A stretch of 64,000 bases of DNA from Natrinema salinisoli (GTDB lineage: Archaea; Halobacteriota; Halobacteria; Halobacteriales; Natrialbaceae). The first letter of the stretch is position 1. Every line of letters starts with the position of its first letter. Positions 51,721 to 60,817 of the stretch are shown here, in pieces. The notes below the pieces were generated by a model. That model had not been told where the DNA came from. It was given only the letters and a program-made list of their open reading frames with translations, and ran no database searches. Where the stretch lies: contig NZ_CP084469.1 in the NCBI RefSeq assembly GCF_020405205.1, positions 1,736,001-1,800,000 on the forward strand. The letters run 5' to 3'. The position numbers and the translations under genes were made by a program.

Positions 51721-54627
51721 ATGGCTTCACGCACTGACATACACCACAGACTGTTTCGGCTGTACGAACGGTACGTCGGCGAACCCGACTCGAGCAAGGA
51801 CGTTTACGGCTACTGGCTGTTTATCGTCGGTTACATTATCGGCGCTGCCGGGGTGGCAACGTTCGTAATCGGATACGCGGGTGAGGGGTACAACTATACG
51901 GTGATCAGGATCGCGGGGGTGACGGCCGCGACGGGACTCGCCTTCTGTCTGTTCGGTATCGTGCTCATGCTACCGGTACGGCGACGCGGGATTCAGGCCA
52001 GTGTCGTCGGACTCCTCGTCGCGCTGGGGGGTGTCGGTTTCTTCGGGTGGGCGTATCCGAACAACTGGCGGGAACTCGGCGTCGACTACAGCGTTCAAGT
52101 GATTACCGTTTACACGGTCGGTATCGGGATCATCGCGGGGGTAACCGCCCTCGTTCCCATCCTGACGGGACGAAAGGGGATGTTCGTCGAAGAGGAAGGG
52201 ACGAGCGAAGATCCGCCGATCATGACGGGAGACGCGATGGAAGGCGCTCAGTTCGCCGTCTTCCGCGACGAGAACGGCGACTGGAAGTGGCACGTCCTCC
52301 ACCTCGAGGCGCTGGCCCAGAGCAACGAGAGCGCCGTGACGCGCCCGGACGCCTCTGAAGGGATCGAACGCGTCAAATCCCAGATCAGCTCCGCGGGGCT
52401 GATGGAGCTGACGACGTCGGCGTTCCGACTCTACGAGGACCGCGACGGCACCTGGCAGTGGACGCTCGCCCGCGACGACGGTTCCATCGTCGGCTCCTGT
52501 GCCGGCGAGTTCGACCAGCGCGACGGTGCCGAGGAATCGGTGAGCTTCCTGAAAGACCGCGGTCCCGACGCGGACGTGATCGAGATCGAAGGGGCAGCGT
52601 TCACCTACGAGGAGCGACGCGATCAGTGGCACTGGCAGCTGGTCGACGACGATCGGACCCCGCTCGCCGCGAGCGAATCCGGCCATTCGACCCAGGAAAC
52701 AGCCGAGGAGGACGCTCGGGAGTTCGCCGAAACGTTCGATCAGGCGCGGGTCCTCGACATCGACACCATCGGCGTGGAACTCTGCGAGCAGGCAAACGGC
52801 TGGACCTGGCGGTTCGTCGACGCGGCCGACGACGTCCTCGCGACCAGCACGCACGAGTTCAGCTCCCGGCGCTCGGCCGAGGAAGCCGCCGAATCGCTCC
52901 TGCCCGACCTCGAGTCGGCGTCGATTACCGTCTCCGGCGAACCGACCTACGAACTCTACGAATCGGACGAGGAGTGGCACTACAGACTCGTCGACGAAGC
53001 CGAACACGTCATCGCGCGCGGTCCCGACGGAACCGCCGACAAGGGGAGCTCCGAACAGTGGGCCCAGCAGTTCGGTGACAACGCCGCCGAGGCGGACGTC
53101 GTCGAGATCGAACCCGCGGAGTACGAGGTCTTCCAGGCCGACGACGAGAGCGCCGCCGGAAGCGCAGCCTCGACCTCGGACGGCACGCTCGCCGAAACGA
53201 TCGACGAGCCCGAGCCGGCGGCCGACGGCGGGACGACGACCGGCGACGTGCCGGCGGGAGACGAGAACCCGTGGCACTGGCGGCTCGTGACGGACGACCG
53301 CGATATCATCGCCGCGAGTACCGAACCACACGCCGACGCCGACTCGGCGACGGAAGCGATCGAGCGGGTCCGTCAGCAGGCCAGCGAAGCCGACCTCATC
53401 GAGTTCGAGAACGCGGCGTTCCAGGTCTACGAGGCCGACTCCGGCGAGTGGCGCTGGCGGCTCATCGACGAGGACGGCAACGTCCTCGCGGACAGCGGCG
53501 CGGAGCACACGTCCCGTAACGAGGCGTCCCAGGCGATGATGACGCTGAAAGAGCAGGCTCCCGAGGCCGAACTGCTCGAGATCGAGACCGCGGCGTTCGA
53601 GCTCTTCGTCAACGAGGACGACGAGTGGGGCTGGCGGCTCATCGACGAGGGCGGGAAGCTCGTCGCCGAGGACCCGAACACCCACCCGACCCGCGACGCC
53701 GCTCGCGAGGCGATGAACCGACTGCTCGAGCACCTCGAGTCCGACGTGCGGACGATGGACAACGCGATCTTCCAGACGTATGCGACCGAGGACTGGCACT
53801 GGCGATTCGTCATGCCGGACGGCGAAACCGTCGCGCTCGGCGACGAGGCCCATCCGACCCGCGACGAGTTGGTCGACGGCCTCGACGACGTGCGCGAGGC
53901 TGCCGCATCGGCCCGTCAGTACACGATCGGCAACGTGTCCGTCCAGCTCTACGGAAACGGCGAGTGGCGCTTCCGCCTGCTCGACCGCGACCGCGAAGAG
54001 ATCGCCGACTCGGACGTGTCCTACGCCGACCGCGACGCGGCGACGGCCGGCGTCGAGGACCTTCAGCAACACGCGACCGACGCACCGATCTTCGCGATCG
54101 AAGAGGGCGCAATCCGGCTCAACGAGGAGGACGGCTGGTCCTGGGACCTCGTCGACCGCGAGCGCGACGTGCTGGCCAACGGGGTCGGCACCGCCGAGAC
54201 CAAAGACGATCTCATGGACGACGTCGACAAAGTCCGTCAGCTCGCGCCGAAAGCGGGCCGCGTCGACTTCGACGTCGCGTCCTTCGAACTCGTCGCCAAC
54301 GAGGACGACCGCTGGCACTGGCGGCTCATCGACGAGGACGGACGGACCGTCGCGACCGGCTCCGAGACCTACGAAACGACCGAAGACGCCCGCGAGGCCC
54401 TCGAGGACGTTCGCGACCTCATCGAAGCTGCGAGCATCCTCGAGATCGACAGCGTGTCCTTCGAACTGCACATCGCGGAGGACGGCTGGGTCTGGCAGCT
54501 CATCGACGAGTACGGGACGACGATGGCCGAGAGCACGCAGACCTACGAGACGCGGACCGCTGCCCGCGAAGCGATGAACGACGTGAAAGCGCAGGCCCCC
54601 GACGGCTGGATCACGTTCACGGAGTAG
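51721..54627 (+). CDS. Four-TM membrane protein with 13 DUF1508-like repeats
   Basis: A 968-aa protein. Four membrane helices occupy residues about 31-53, 60-84, 92-111 and 124-149. The remaining 800 residues are 13 copies of a unit of about 61 residues, each like DUF1508 (HVO_2922/YegP family): F-x-L-Y/V-x-x-E/D-x-G-x-W-x-W-R-L-I-D-E-D-G, then an S-x-x-H/Y turn and a helix ending in V-R/K-x-x-A. The central W-x-W/F motif reads in order WKW, WQW, WHW, WTW, WHY, WHW, WRW, WGW, WHW, WRF, WSW, WHW, WVW. Repeat 6 is interrupted by a 40-residue Ala/Asp/Thr-rich insert. Single DUF1508 domains form small dimers of unknown function; this architecture is a membrane-tethered string of them. Not a known complete family to me. 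Confidence 0.82.
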   Translation: MASRTDIHHRLFRLYERYVGEPDSSKDVYGYWLFIVGYIIGAAGVATFVIGYAGEGYNYTVIRIAGVTAATGLAFCLFGIVLMLPVRRRGIQASVVGLLVALGGVGFFGWAYPNNWRELGVDYSVQVITVYTVGIGIIAGVTALVPILTGRKGMFVEEEGTSEDPPIMTGDAMEGAQFAVFRDENGDWKWHVLHLEALAQSNESAVTRPDASEGIERVKSQISSAGLMELTTSAFRLYEDRDGTWQWTLARDDGSIVGSCAGEFDQRDGAEESVSFLKDRGPDADVIEIEGAAFTYEERRDQWHWQLVDDDRTPLAASESGHSTQETAEEDAREFAETFDQARVLDIDTIGVELCEQANGWTWRFVDAADDVLATSTHEFSSRRSAEEAAESLLPDLESASITVSGEPTYELYESDEEWHYRLVDEAEHVIARGPDGTADKGSSEQWAQQFGDNAAEADVVEIEPAEYEVFQADDESAAGSAASTSDGTLAETIDEPEPAADGGTTTGDVPAGDENPWHWRLVTDDRDIIAASTEPHADADSATEAIERVRQQASEADLIEFENAAFQVYEADSGEWRWRLIDEDGNVLADSGAEHTSRNEASQAMMTLKEQAPEAELLEIETAAFELFVNEDDEWGWRLIDEGGKLVAEDPNTHPTRDAAREAMNRLLEHLESDVRTMDNAIFQTYATEDWHWRFVMPDGETVALGDEAHPTRDELVDGLDDVREAAASARQYTIGNVSVQLYGNGEWRFRLLDRDREEIADSDVSYADRDAATAGVEDLQQHATDAPIFAIEEGAIRLNEEDGWSWDLVDRERDVLANGVGTAETKDDLMDDVDKVRQLAPKAGRVDFDVASFELVANEDDRWHWRLIDEDGRTVATGSETYETTEDAREALEDVRDLIEAASILEIDSVSFELHIAEDGWVWQLIDEYGTTMAESTQTYETRTAAREAMNDVKAQAPDGWITFTE

Positions 54628-54802
54628 TCGCGACGGCGGTTCGAATCGCTCACTGACTGACCGCTTTTTCGCCGGTTTCTTCGGTCCGTTCCCCGCTCGA
54701 TGCGGGACGACTCGGATCCCGACGACCGGCCCACACCGAAGCTATCGTCGGACGGAATTCCGGCACATACCGATGCCGGCGCCGACGAAACACGGAAATA
54801 TT

Positions 54803-54818
54803 CCCGATAGCTATCGGG
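54803..54818. promoter_or_regulatory. Perfect 16-bp palindrome upstream of the Bat-type gene (site A)
   Basis: CCCGATAGCTATCGGG, directly upstream of the TATA box ATTTATTTG (54819-54827), which is 27 nt before the ATG at 54850. Matches site B (56233-56248) at 14 of 16 positions. Likely an operator. Confidence 0.6.
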
Positions 54819-54849
54819 ATTTATTTGCTTCGGTCGATATACTCGAGCC

Positions 54850-55497
54850 ATGAAATCGATGCGCATCGAACTGGAATACACCTCGGAGGCGATTCCGTCG
54901 CTCCACGAGGCGATCTGCGAGTCGCCCCGCATCGAGCGAGAGGTAATCGTGGGTGGGCAGGCAGTCGACGGCGTCGAGACGATCACGTCGTTCGTCTACG
55001 GCGATGCTGACGCCTACGAGCCGCGACTGGCCGACCTGGAGAACGTATTGGAGTACGACATCACGCCGGCGGACGACGGGTTCTTCTGTTATCTCCGCCG
55101 AGAGCTCGACTCCGAGGGAGTCTCGCTGTTGAACGCGCTTTCACAGGAGACCGTCGTGGTCGTGCCCCCGATCGAGGTCCGATCCGATCGGACGATTCGA
55201 CTGACGATCGTCGGTCATTCGTCGGCGCTGTCGGCCGTAGTCGACGAGGTCCCAGAAAGACTGACACTGGACGTTCGCTGGGTGAGCGAGGACGTGACGG
55301 TCACCGAACCGTCCGTGACCGATCGCCAACTGGTAGCGCTCCGCGCGGCCCGCGACGTGGGCTACTACGAAATTCCACGGACGGCCGGAATCGAAGCGGT
55401 CGCCGACGAACTCGAGTGCGCCGTCTCGACGGCGTCGGAACTCCTCCGACGCGGCGAGGCCAACGCGGTCGACCGCGTGCTCGATGAGGGACCGTAG
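54850..55497 (+). CDS. Bat-type HTH regulator beside a methyltransferase
   Basis: A 215-aa protein. N-terminal domain (residues 1-150): MKSMRIELEY, REVIVGGQ, FFCYLRRELDSEGVSLL, a typical bat-associated sensor domain. C-terminal HTH_10: VTDRQLVALRAARDVGYYE, VADELECAVSTASELLRR. Its own promoter carries palindrome site A, and the convergent methyltransferase gene has near-identical site B, so it is the obvious candidate to bind both (inference). A second in-frame ATG at 54859 would remove three residues. Confidence 0.85.
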   Translation: MKSMRIELEYTSEAIPSLHEAICESPRIEREVIVGGQAVDGVETITSFVYGDADAYEPRLADLENVLEYDITPADDGFFCYLRRELDSEGVSLLNALSQETVVVVPPIEVRSDRTIRLTIVGHSSALSAVVDEVPERLTLDVRWVSEDVTVTEPSVTDRQLVALRAARDVGYYEIPRTAGIEAVADELECAVSTASELLRRGEANAVDRVLDEGP

Positions 55498-55504
55498 GCT
55501 CCGA

Positions 55505-56197
55505 TCAGTCAGCCGCTCGTTTCGTGCAGAGCGCCGTGAACGCCGTGCCAGCGAAGTGCGTGTCCGCGATTTCGCACGTATCGAAGACGGCCTCGAGCGA
55601 CCCCACGACGTCGCCGTCGGGATTCCAGTTCGCGTACCAGCGGAAGAACCGCCAGATGAGGGGATTCAGTACTCGAAGGGGGCCGCTCGGAGCCGGCCGA
55701 ACGTCGACGATTGCGAGGCGCGCGCCGGGAACGAGCGAGCGGGAGACGTTCTCCACGGCGCGTCGGACGTCAGGCATGACGGACAGGGAAAGCGACGCGA
55801 GCGCCGCGTCGAAGGGGTCGTCGAACGCGACCGTCGTCGCGTCGGCTCGCTGTACGCTGACGTTCTCCCAGCCGCGGGCCTCGATGCGCTCGCGCGCGTT
55901 CGCTACCATCTCCGGGCTGTAATCGACGGCGACGAGTTCGCCTTCCTCGCCGATCTCCTCGCGGATCCGCTCGAAGTTGACGCCCGGGCCGCATCCCATC
56001 TCGAGCACGCGATCGCCCGGTTCGAGGGCCAGTCGATCGATGGCCGCCTCGCGAATCGGCTCGAAATCCTTCTCGCTCTGTCCGTAATAGTTGCTCCACC
56101 GATCCCAGACCGTCCGACTGCGCTCGAGGTGCGCCTCGTACCCGCCGTCCGAACGAGACGTCTCGGTCACCGCCTTGTCCTGCTGTTCCGTGGCCAT
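55505..56197 (-). CDS. SAM-dependent methyltransferase (UbiE/PmtA-like)
   Basis: A 230-aa class-I methyltransferase. SAM-binding motif I: VLEMGCGPGVNFE (residues 66-78). Later motifs ADATTVAFDDPFDAALASLS (in parts) and GARLAIVDVRP. The N-terminus YYGQSEKDFEPIREAAIDRL and the late FFRWYANWNP segment resemble lipid/quinone methyltransferases, so substrates such as menaquinone or a lipid headgroup are possible. It is convergent with the Bat gene, 8 bp apart. Promoter: TATATAAACG (minus strand, near 56255) followed by palindrome site B. Confidence 0.87.
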   Translation of the reverse strand: MATEQQDKAVTETSRSDGGYEAHLERSRTVWDRWSNYYGQSEKDFEPIREAAIDRLALEPGDRVLEMGCGPGVNFERIREEIGEEGELVAVDYSPEMVANARERIEARGWENVSVQRADATTVAFDDPFDAALASLSLSVMPDVRRAVENVSRSLVPGARLAIVDVRPAPSGPLRVLNPLIWRFFRWYANWNPDGDVVGSLEAVFDTCEIADTHFAGTAFTALCTKRAAD

Positions 56198-56232
56198 ATC
56201 AAGACGTGGAGCGACTCGACCGAGCCACTATT

Positions 56233-56257
56233 CCCGAAATCTATCGGGCGTTTATAT
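56233..56257 (-). promoter_or_regulatory. Palindrome site B and TATA box in the methyltransferase promoter
   Basis: CCCGAAATCTATCGGG (56233-56248) differs from site A at two positions. The TATA-like TTTATATAG (56251-56259) lies just beside it. For the leftward gene, site B is between TATA box and start codon, a repressor-like position. Confidence 0.55.
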
Positions 56258-56399
56258 AGTATCGGTCGCGACCGAGTTCGGCAGCTCGTGGTCGACGGAG
56301 TCGCCAGGCCAGCGGGCCCCGGTCGATCGATCGGTCGGCCGAGCGGTCTCTCCGCGACCGATCGGGCCGCTTTTTATCGACCCAATCGAGTGACCGATC

Positions 56400-57179
56400 G
56401 TGAGCGATTACGACAGCGTCTCCGCCGACGTCGAGCACGAGGAGGAGATTCCGGAGGAGCATCCCAGATACCAGGACTTGATCACCCGCCATCGGATCGA
56501 GAAGGGCGTCGAGAAGGGAATCACGCACCTCCAGGGGATGCACGCCGAGGGACGAGGCAGCGCGTTCGACTACCTGCTCGGTGAGGAAACGATTCCGAGC
56601 GCGAACGACGCGGAACGGGCGGCCGCGGCCCATCTCCTGCTCGCCGACCGCCCCGTCCTCTCGATCAACGGCAACGTCGCGGCGCTGGTCCCCGCCGAGA
56701 TGGTCGACCTCGCCGATGCCACGGGTGCCGACCTCGAGGTCAACCTCTTCAATCGCACGCCGGAGCGACTCACGGCTATCGCCGATCACCTCCGCGAACA
56801 CGGCGCTGACGACGTGAAGGGACTCGAGGCCGACGCGCGGATCCCGAACCTGGACCACAAGCGGGCGAAAGTCGACGCCGACGGGATCTACGAGGCCGAC
56901 GTGGTGCTCGTCCCGCTCGAGGACGGTGACCGGGCCGAGGCCTTAGACGAGATGGGGAAAACCGAGATCGTGATCGACCTCAACCCGCTGTCCCGATCGC
57001 CGCAGGTGGCCGACGTGCCGATCGTCGACAACATCATTCGCGCCGTGCCGACCATCACCGAGCACGCGCGGGAACTGGCCGACGCGGACGACGACGAGCT
57101 CCGGGCGATTATCGACGACTTCGACCGAGAGCAGGCGCTCGAGGCGGCCGAGGAACGGATTCGATCGGGCGATCTCTGA
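56400..57179 (+). CDS. 4-Phosphopantoate-beta-alanine ligase (phosphopantothenate synthetase, DUF137)
   Basis: A 259-aa enzyme completing the archaeal pantoate-to-4'-phosphopantothenate route of CoA synthesis together with pantoate kinase. Conserved stretches: IPEEHPRYQDLITRHRIEKG, EKGITHLQGMHAEGRG, FDYLLGEETIPSA, LSINGNVAALVPAEMV and LNPLSRSPQVADVPIVDNIIRAVP, quoted in pieces. GTG start at 56400, with TATA TTTTTATC about 27 nt upstream (56371-56378): leaderless. Full length for the family. Confidence 0.93.
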   Translation: MSDYDSVSADVEHEEEIPEEHPRYQDLITRHRIEKGVEKGITHLQGMHAEGRGSAFDYLLGEETIPSANDAERAAAAHLLLADRPVLSINGNVAALVPAEMVDLADATGADLEVNLFNRTPERLTAIADHLREHGADDVKGLEADARIPNLDHKRAKVDADGIYEADVVLVPLEDGDRAEALDEMGKTEIVIDLNPLSRSPQVADVPIVDNIIRAVPTITEHARELADADDDELRAIIDDFDREQALEAAEERIRSGDL

Positions 57180-57258
57180 CTGACAGTGTCCGCCTCGCTT
57201 TCCCATGCGGGCGCGTGGCACGCATGGGCCAGTACAATCGTTATGCACCCTGCGTCCG

Positions 57259-57561
57259 ATGTCTCCGGTAGTGATGAGGGAGCCGATCGATGCCACGGGC
57301 GAGGATGTCGTGTTACAACGGCAATTGGACGCCGATCAGGGCAATCAGATGGTTCAACTCGTCGAACTCATCGCCGATATCGACGACGTCGAGCCGACGG
57401 AAATCTCGCCGATCTATCGCGATATCGATAGTCTCGTTTCCAACTTCTTCGGCTCGCAACCGCCGTCTCGCGGCGATGCGACGCTCGCCTTTTCCTATCA
57501 GGGATACCGGATCCATCTAAAACAGGACGGCAGAACGACCGTCTGCGACCTCTCCACGTAA
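57259..57561 (+). CDS. HalOD1-domain protein
   Basis: A 100-aa stand-alone HalOD1-type domain: LVELIADIDDVEPTEISPIY, DIDSLVSNFF, and final strand FSYQGYRIHLKQDG. Same family as the gene at 33940-34254. The ATG at 57259 is favoured by the upstream ACAATCGTTATGC promoter-like block; an ATG at 57274 is the alternative. Preceded by a hairpin (CCCATGCG/CGCATGGG, near 57204-57228) downstream of the synthetase gene. Confidence 0.75.
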   Translation: MSPVVMREPIDATGEDVVLQRQLDADQGNQMVQLVELIADIDDVEPTEISPIYRDIDSLVSNFFGSQPPSRGDATLAFSYQGYRIHLKQDGRTTVCDLST

Positions 57562-57644
57562 CGGCTTCGCTCCGAAACGGGGTCTCATCGCTGCCGGTAC
57601 TGTTGGGCCAACTATTTTCTGTCACTGGTTCGAACCGTCGACCC

Positions 57645-57842
57645 ATGCCATCGCTCGAGCCACCGTGTCTGCGATCGGAACACGCCTCCCGCGGCGCCGC
57701 CGAGGGAGCGAAACTCGGCGGCAAAGTCGGCGGCGTCGCCGGACCGGCGGGCGGTGCCGTCGGAGCCGGCGTCGGTGCGGCCACCGGCTATCTGGCCGGC
57801 ACGGCGCGCGATCGCGTCGAACGCGTCCTGAAGCCGTTCTGA
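57645..57842 (+). CDS. Small Gly/Ala-rich protein with GxxxG repeats
   Basis: A 65-aa protein. Its C-terminal half AKLGGKVGGVAGPAGGAVGA and GVGAATGYLAG is a Gly-zipper pattern typical of small membrane-associated or lipoprotein-like helices. No signal or TM of normal hydrophobicity. No function recognised. Confidence 0.55.
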   Translation: MPSLEPPCLRSEHASRGAAEGAKLGGKVGGVAGPAGGAVGAGVGAATGYLAGTARDRVERVLKPF

Positions 57843-57923
57843 CCGTCCCCGATCGGCGGCTCGCTCGAGTCGGAGCGAGCGCTTTTCAGGAGGTATAAAT
57901 TCCTCCTCCGGTTTCCCTCCCAC

Positions 57924-58904
57924 ATGGACGCCTACGAGCTGCTGACGCGCAACGCCGAGGAGGTCGTCACCGACGAGGAGGTCCGCGACCTCGCCGAGGA
58001 TCCGGCGGGGAAACGCGCCTACGTCGGCTACGAGCCCTCGGGCGTGCTCCACCTCGGCCACCTCCTGACCGCGAACAAGCTCATCGACCTCCAGGACGCG
58101 GGCATGGAGGTCGTCGTCCTGCTCGCGGACGTCCACGCCTACCTCAACGAGAAGGGGACGTTCGAAGAGATCCGGGACACCGCCGAGCAGATGAAAGCCC
58201 AGTTCCTCGCCTACGGACTCGACGAGGAGCAAACGGAGTTCGTCTACGGCTCCGAGTTCCAGCTCGAAGAGGAGTACACCCTCGACCTGCACCACCTCGA
58301 GCGCGAAACGACGATGAACCGCGCCCAGCGCGCGATGGCCGAGATTCAGGGCGACGAGACGGCCAAGGTGAGCCACCTCGTCTACCCGCTGATGCAGACG
58401 CTGGACATCGAGTACCTCGACCTGGACCTCGCGGTCGGCGGGTTAGACCAACGCAAGGTCCACATGCTCGCCCGCGAGAAGCTGCCCGAACTCGACTACG
58501 ACGTCCGGCCGGCGATCCACACGCCGATCGTCGCCGACCTCACCAGCGGCGAGGGCAAGATGTCCTCGAGCGAGGGGATCAGCATCTCGATGGAGGACTC
58601 GACCGAGGAGCTCGAGGAGAAGGTCAACTCGGCGTTCTGTCCGCCGACGCGGGAGCCGGAGGACGACCTCGAGAACCCCGTCCTCGAATTGTTCGAGTAC
58701 CACGTCTTCCCGCGGTTCGACGAGGTCGTGGTCGAACGGCCCGACAAGTACGGCGGCGATCTGGCCTACGAGGACTACGAGGACCTCGCCGAGGACCTCG
58801 ATTCGGGCGAACTCCACCCCGCCGACGCGAAGGGAACGCTCGCGACCTACCTCGACGAACTGATCGCACCGGGTCGCGAGAAGCTGCGCGAGATCCGAGG
58901 CTAA
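57924..58904 (+). CDS. tyrS: Tyrosine-tRNA ligase, archaeal type
   Basis: A 326-aa class-I synthetase, the short archaeal/eukaryotic-type TyrRS without the S4 domain. HIGH-type motif is GVLHLGHLL (residues 40-48) and the KMSKS loop is KMSSSEG near 212. Tyr-binding and anticodon parts: YPLMQTLDIEYLDLDLAVGG, HMLAREKLPEL. Full length, single gene. Confidence 0.95.
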   Translation: MDAYELLTRNAEEVVTDEEVRDLAEDPAGKRAYVGYEPSGVLHLGHLLTANKLIDLQDAGMEVVVLLADVHAYLNEKGTFEEIRDTAEQMKAQFLAYGLDEEQTEFVYGSEFQLEEEYTLDLHHLERETTMNRAQRAMAEIQGDETAKVSHLVYPLMQTLDIEYLDLDLAVGGLDQRKVHMLAREKLPELDYDVRPAIHTPIVADLTSGEGKMSSSEGISISMEDSTEELEEKVNSAFCPPTREPEDDLENPVLELFEYHVFPRFDEVVVERPDKYGGDLAYEDYEDLAEDLDSGELHPADAKGTLATYLDELIAPGREKLREIRG

Positions 58905-59098
58905 CCGGTCGGTCTACGCGACGCTCGCGACACGGACGAAGACGGGTTCGTCGTCGGGGAGGATGCTGAATCCGTTTCGGTAGCGTGTCAGCGAACACTT
59001 CGGACTGGCCTGGACTCTGTTCGGTATCGGTGACGGACGTCCCGCCGAGCTGTAGGACTACAGACAGTATTTGGGCTTCGAGTGAGAATATATCCTCG

Positions 59099-59398
59099 AT
59101 GCCCTCCACCATCAGCGAAGTCGTATTCAGTAAGCCGTCCGGCCGTTCCACTGCAATACTCCAGTTCGCTGGATCACTCATCTTCCTGGGACTGTACGTC
59201 TACTCCAGGACTGTTGGCAACGCTGGCTCGAGCAGTTGGTTGCTCATAATGGTGATCGGATCCGCGTTGGCTGGCATTGCCGAGTCCCTTCCGAAGAACC
59301 GCCGACTGACAGCCGGCCTATTCCGTCTAGCAGCGGTCCTCGTATTGCTGTGTCTCCTCGCTGCGTCCGTCTTCAGGCCCGAATTCATCATCGGATAA
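59099..59398 (+). CDS. Small three-helix membrane protein
   Basis: A 99-aa protein with hydrophobic segments ILQFAGSLIFLGLYVYS, SWLLIMVIGSALAGIA and LFRLAAVLVLLCLLAASVF. Start at ATG 59099, with GAGAATATATCC about 10-15 nt upstream. No family recognised. Less acidic and less GC-rich than neighbours, which suggests acquired or relaxed sequence. Confidence 0.6.
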   Translation: MPSTISEVVFSKPSGRSTAILQFAGSLIFLGLYVYSRTVGNAGSSSWLLIMVIGSALAGIAESLPKNRRLTAGLFRLAAVLVLLCLLAASVFRPEFIIG

Positions 59399-59652
59399 CC
59401 GTCGAGAATCGCTGTGAACGACTCGAAGACATGTAATCGACGGCGTTTTTCACCCGACGGGCGCGTTCCGCCGCGGTACTATTGCCAACACAGTACTGGT
59501 CCGTTTTCCAGCGGATGGCACGGGAGACACGCAGTATTCGAACACGACATCTCGCTCCTACGAACGGTGAGACCGCGTCTCGGCTCCGTCATGGACACCG
59601 TTTCACCGGCGCTTGCCGATGGATTGACGGTCCGTCCGCCCGAGGTCGTGGT

Positions 59653-60792
59653 ATGTCGTTTCAGCTCACTGCGGAGCAGCAGGCGATCCGGGACGCGGTC
59701 CGGGAGTTCGGCGATGCCGAGATCCGTCCGGTCGCCGCGGAGTACGAAGCCGAACACCGCTATCCGTCCGAACTACTCGCGGCAGCGGCAGATCTGGACC
59801 TCGTGGCGCCGCACGTTCCCGAGGAGTACGGCGGCGCGGGGATGGATCCGATTTCGACGATCATCGTCACCGAGGAACTGTGGCGCGCCGATCCCGGCGT
59901 CGGCGGGTCGATTTCCGCGGCGGACTTCGGAACGGGAATGCTCGTCGAGTACGGCGACGAGTGGATGTGCGAGGAGTGGCTGCCGCGGGTCACTGCGGGC
60001 GAGACGCCGATTGCGACCGGGATCTCCGAACCCGCACACGGGTCAAACGTTGCAGGAATGGAGACGCATGCGGAGAAAGATGGGAACGAGTGGGTAATCA
60101 ACGGTCAGAAGATGTGGATCACCAACGGCACCGTCGCCGATGTCGCGATCGTTATGGCGAAAACGTCGCCAGAGAAGGGCCACAACGGGATCACCGCGTT
60201 CCTCACCCCGACGGACGTCGACGGCTACGAGGCCACGGCGATCACGAACAAGCTCGGGATCGAGGCACAGGACACCGCCGAGATCGTCCTCGACGACCTC
60301 CGCGTCCCCGAGGAGAACGTCGTCGGCGAGGTCGACGAGGGGTTCTACCAGCTCATGGGCTTTTTCGCCCCCGCTCGCGCCGACGTCGCCGCGCAGGCGA
60401 CTGGCGTGGCACAGGCCGCGCTCGAGGAAGCCATCGCCTACGCGAACGAGCGCGAACAGTTCGATCAGAAGATTTCGGAGTTTCAGGCGATTCGACACAA
60501 GATCGCCGAGATGGCGACTAACGTCGAGGCGGCGCGTTCGCTCGCCTATCGGGCGGGGGCCGCGCTCGAGTCGGGCGAGGACGACCGCGCCACGAGACTC
60601 GCCTCGATGGCGAAGCTGTTCGCGAGCGAGCGGGCCGTCGACGTCACCGACGAGGCGCTACAGATTCACGGAGGCGCGGGATACGTCTCGGATCACCCGG
60701 TCGAGCGCTTCTACCGGGACGCCCGGATCACGAAGATCTACGACGGCACGAGCGAGATCCAGAAAAACATCATCGCCGATCGGTTGCTCTAG
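59653..60792 (+). CDS. Acyl-CoA dehydrogenase
   Basis: A 379-aa FAD flavoenzyme catalysing alpha,beta-dehydrogenation of acyl-CoA. Family pieces: FQLTAEQQAIRDAVREFGDAEI (N-terminal, in parts), HVPEEYGGAGMDPIST, GISEPAHGSNVAGMETHAEKDG, WITNGTVADVAIVMAKT, QIHGGAGYVSDHPVERFYRDARITKIYDGTSEIQ (in parts). In this family the catalytic Glu can lie in the YDGTSEIQ region. Substrate chain length cannot be told. The ATG at 59653 fits the family; an in-frame upstream extension is not conserved. Confidence 0.94.
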   Translation: MSFQLTAEQQAIRDAVREFGDAEIRPVAAEYEAEHRYPSELLAAAADLDLVAPHVPEEYGGAGMDPISTIIVTEELWRADPGVGGSISAADFGTGMLVEYGDEWMCEEWLPRVTAGETPIATGISEPAHGSNVAGMETHAEKDGNEWVINGQKMWITNGTVADVAIVMAKTSPEKGHNGITAFLTPTDVDGYEATAITNKLGIEAQDTAEIVLDDLRVPEENVVGEVDEGFYQLMGFFAPARADVAAQATGVAQAALEEAIAYANEREQFDQKISEFQAIRHKIAEMATNVEAARSLAYRAGAALESGEDDRATRLASMAKLFASERAVDVTDEALQIHGGAGYVSDHPVERFYRDARITKIYDGTSEIQKNIIADRLL

Positions 60793-60817
60793 TCGCGTCG
60801 AAATACGGCCGACCCGG

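Noticed and set aside
58905-59098. Short minus-strand reading segment (NGFSILPDDEPVFVRVASVA) after the TyrRS gene
   Set aside because: Looks protein-like for about 25 codons only; no start, no continuation, no family. Possibly the tail of a lost gene but too little to call.
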